A DNA stretch of 64,000 bases, from NCBI GenBank assembly GCA_002633025.1, contig NMRB01000451.1:242565-306564 (forward strand), in the 5' to 3' direction. Shown here in pieces: positions 62,852 to 64,000 of this stretch. Positions within the stretch are counted from its first letter, which is position 1. Every line of letters begins with the position of its first letter. The DNA is from Notospermus geniculatus. Lineage: Eukaryota; Nemertea; Pilidiophora; Heteronemertea; Lineidae. A model generated the notes under the pieces. The model did not search any database. It was not told the origin of the DNA and worked only from the letters and a program-made list of their open reading frames with translations. The position numbers and the translations under genes were made by a program.

Positions 62852-64000
62852 TGTACACTTTTACAGGAAACACATAGCATACTTACACCAATCCTTTGGT
62901 AAATGAACAACCATGGATAAGTCCACATCCTGAAAAAAAATTATCCAAAAAATTGAAATCGAAGAACTTGCATTCCGTTCACATGTTCCATGTTCTCCGC
63001 CACGAAAGTAGGGAAGTCTGGCGATGGCTGCGTTAATGGTGCCCTAATCGGCAGTTGATCAGGGCGATCGTCCGATGGGTGTTCTGGATTATTGTCGTCC
63101 GCCATCGTCCACAAATGTCCACAGCTCTTTAGAAATTGGTAATGATTGGGTCAAACATATGTTGAAAATTATATCAACACTATTGATCCCGAGATTGAGC
63201 AACAGAAGTGGCCCAGAGTGTTTTGTGGTGGTGTTACACCGAACATGTCGGCTCCAATGATTTTATTTATTCCAGTCTATACGCAAGTGATCTGATGACG
63301 CTAGCGTTAAATGCTACTGTAATAATCATCTCCTATTGGCTGCTGCTGAATTGCCTGCAAGTCACTTCAAGCGTTTGTATCGACAATCATGATATGAATA
63401 ATTATCAATGAAAAGTAATGTAAATTATCGTGGAAGCTTCGCTTTTCTTGATTAGTAACTCAATAACAATGAGCCATGTCGATTTCCATTGCATGAGTTC
63501 AAGAAAAACCACAAAATGCAATACCTTTATTAAATTGTCCACGCATATAACCTGTCCATCATTCACGGTTTGTTGTTTATACAATTACTCCTCAAGTTGT
63601 CCGTCTTCAATTTTAGGTACACGACTTTCTCATGATCCTGAATTCATGACGGCGCATAGTGGTGGTGGTAGGCAGGAAGCTGTGGACCATCTGTTATTTA
63701 ACACTTTCGATGCTGAAAGCATAAGTTATTGATCATCTGATACTCATGTGACACAACGGGGGACCTTTACAGAAAGAAGATGCCAAGATAGGAAACAAAT
63801 GAAATGGAAAAGAAGTGGTGATTTACAAACTTCACAAGGATGAAATTAGCTTAAGAACACCCTTGCAAAAATCCAGATACGGCCAGGTTGACAACTAGAC
63901 AAGATGAAATTAGATGATGTACCCCCTTGCCAGGATTCTAGCTACGTGTACATTATATCCGATTTATGAACTGTACCAGGAGAGATCAGCTGAAGAACCC
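62852..64000. other. Non-coding stretch
   Basis: A 100-codon frame at 63430-63732 (GTG-type start) has no recognisable motif. I see no gene. Confidence 0.4.

Overview
The window looks like nuclear DNA from an animal, most likely a marine invertebrate. It is AT-rich, almost gene-free and rich in small non-autonomous DNA transposons, and it carries one clear animal coding exon with proper splice signals. The species cannot be named. Many nominal open frames begin at non-ATG codons and lack domain or splice support, so I left most of them out.

The one confident gene piece is on the minus strand at 33506-33967. It is the first coding exon of a TRPC (canonical transient receptor potential) cation channel of the TRP/TRPC4/TRPC5 type. 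It has a 3' splice site just before a 12-nt 5' leader, an in-frame upstream stop, an ATG in good context, about three ankyrin-type repeats and a phase-0 GTAGGT donor after codon 150. The rest of the channel should lie at lower coordinates on the minus strand. I found no further exon in 1-33505, so that stretch is probably intron, or the exons are hidden by gaps or misassembly.

Weak protein candidates are a 92-codon minus-strand frame with a signal-peptide-like start and a Ly6-like cysteine pattern (47989-48267), an 8-cysteine frame (50824-51093) and a 216-codon plus-strand frame with no recognisable domain (34870-35517).

The rest is repeats and assembly structure. About 3.0 kb at 209-3207 recurs at 5768-8746, and the first copy begins exactly after a single N. 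A 140-bp block at 61482-61621 recurs directly after another single N at 61691-61830. Both look like uncollapsed alleles or contig overlaps rather than biological duplications. Other repeats are a five-copy 32-bp minisatellite (12486-12652), a 0.55-kb tandem duplication (13171-14314), several TTAA-flanked MITEs (23426-23605, 23883-24112, 36426-36696, 49219-49422), two hAT-like elements (4700-5236, 47140-47386) and a palindromic MITE (62743-62851). No new gene system, RNA operon, CRISPR array or viral gene was found.
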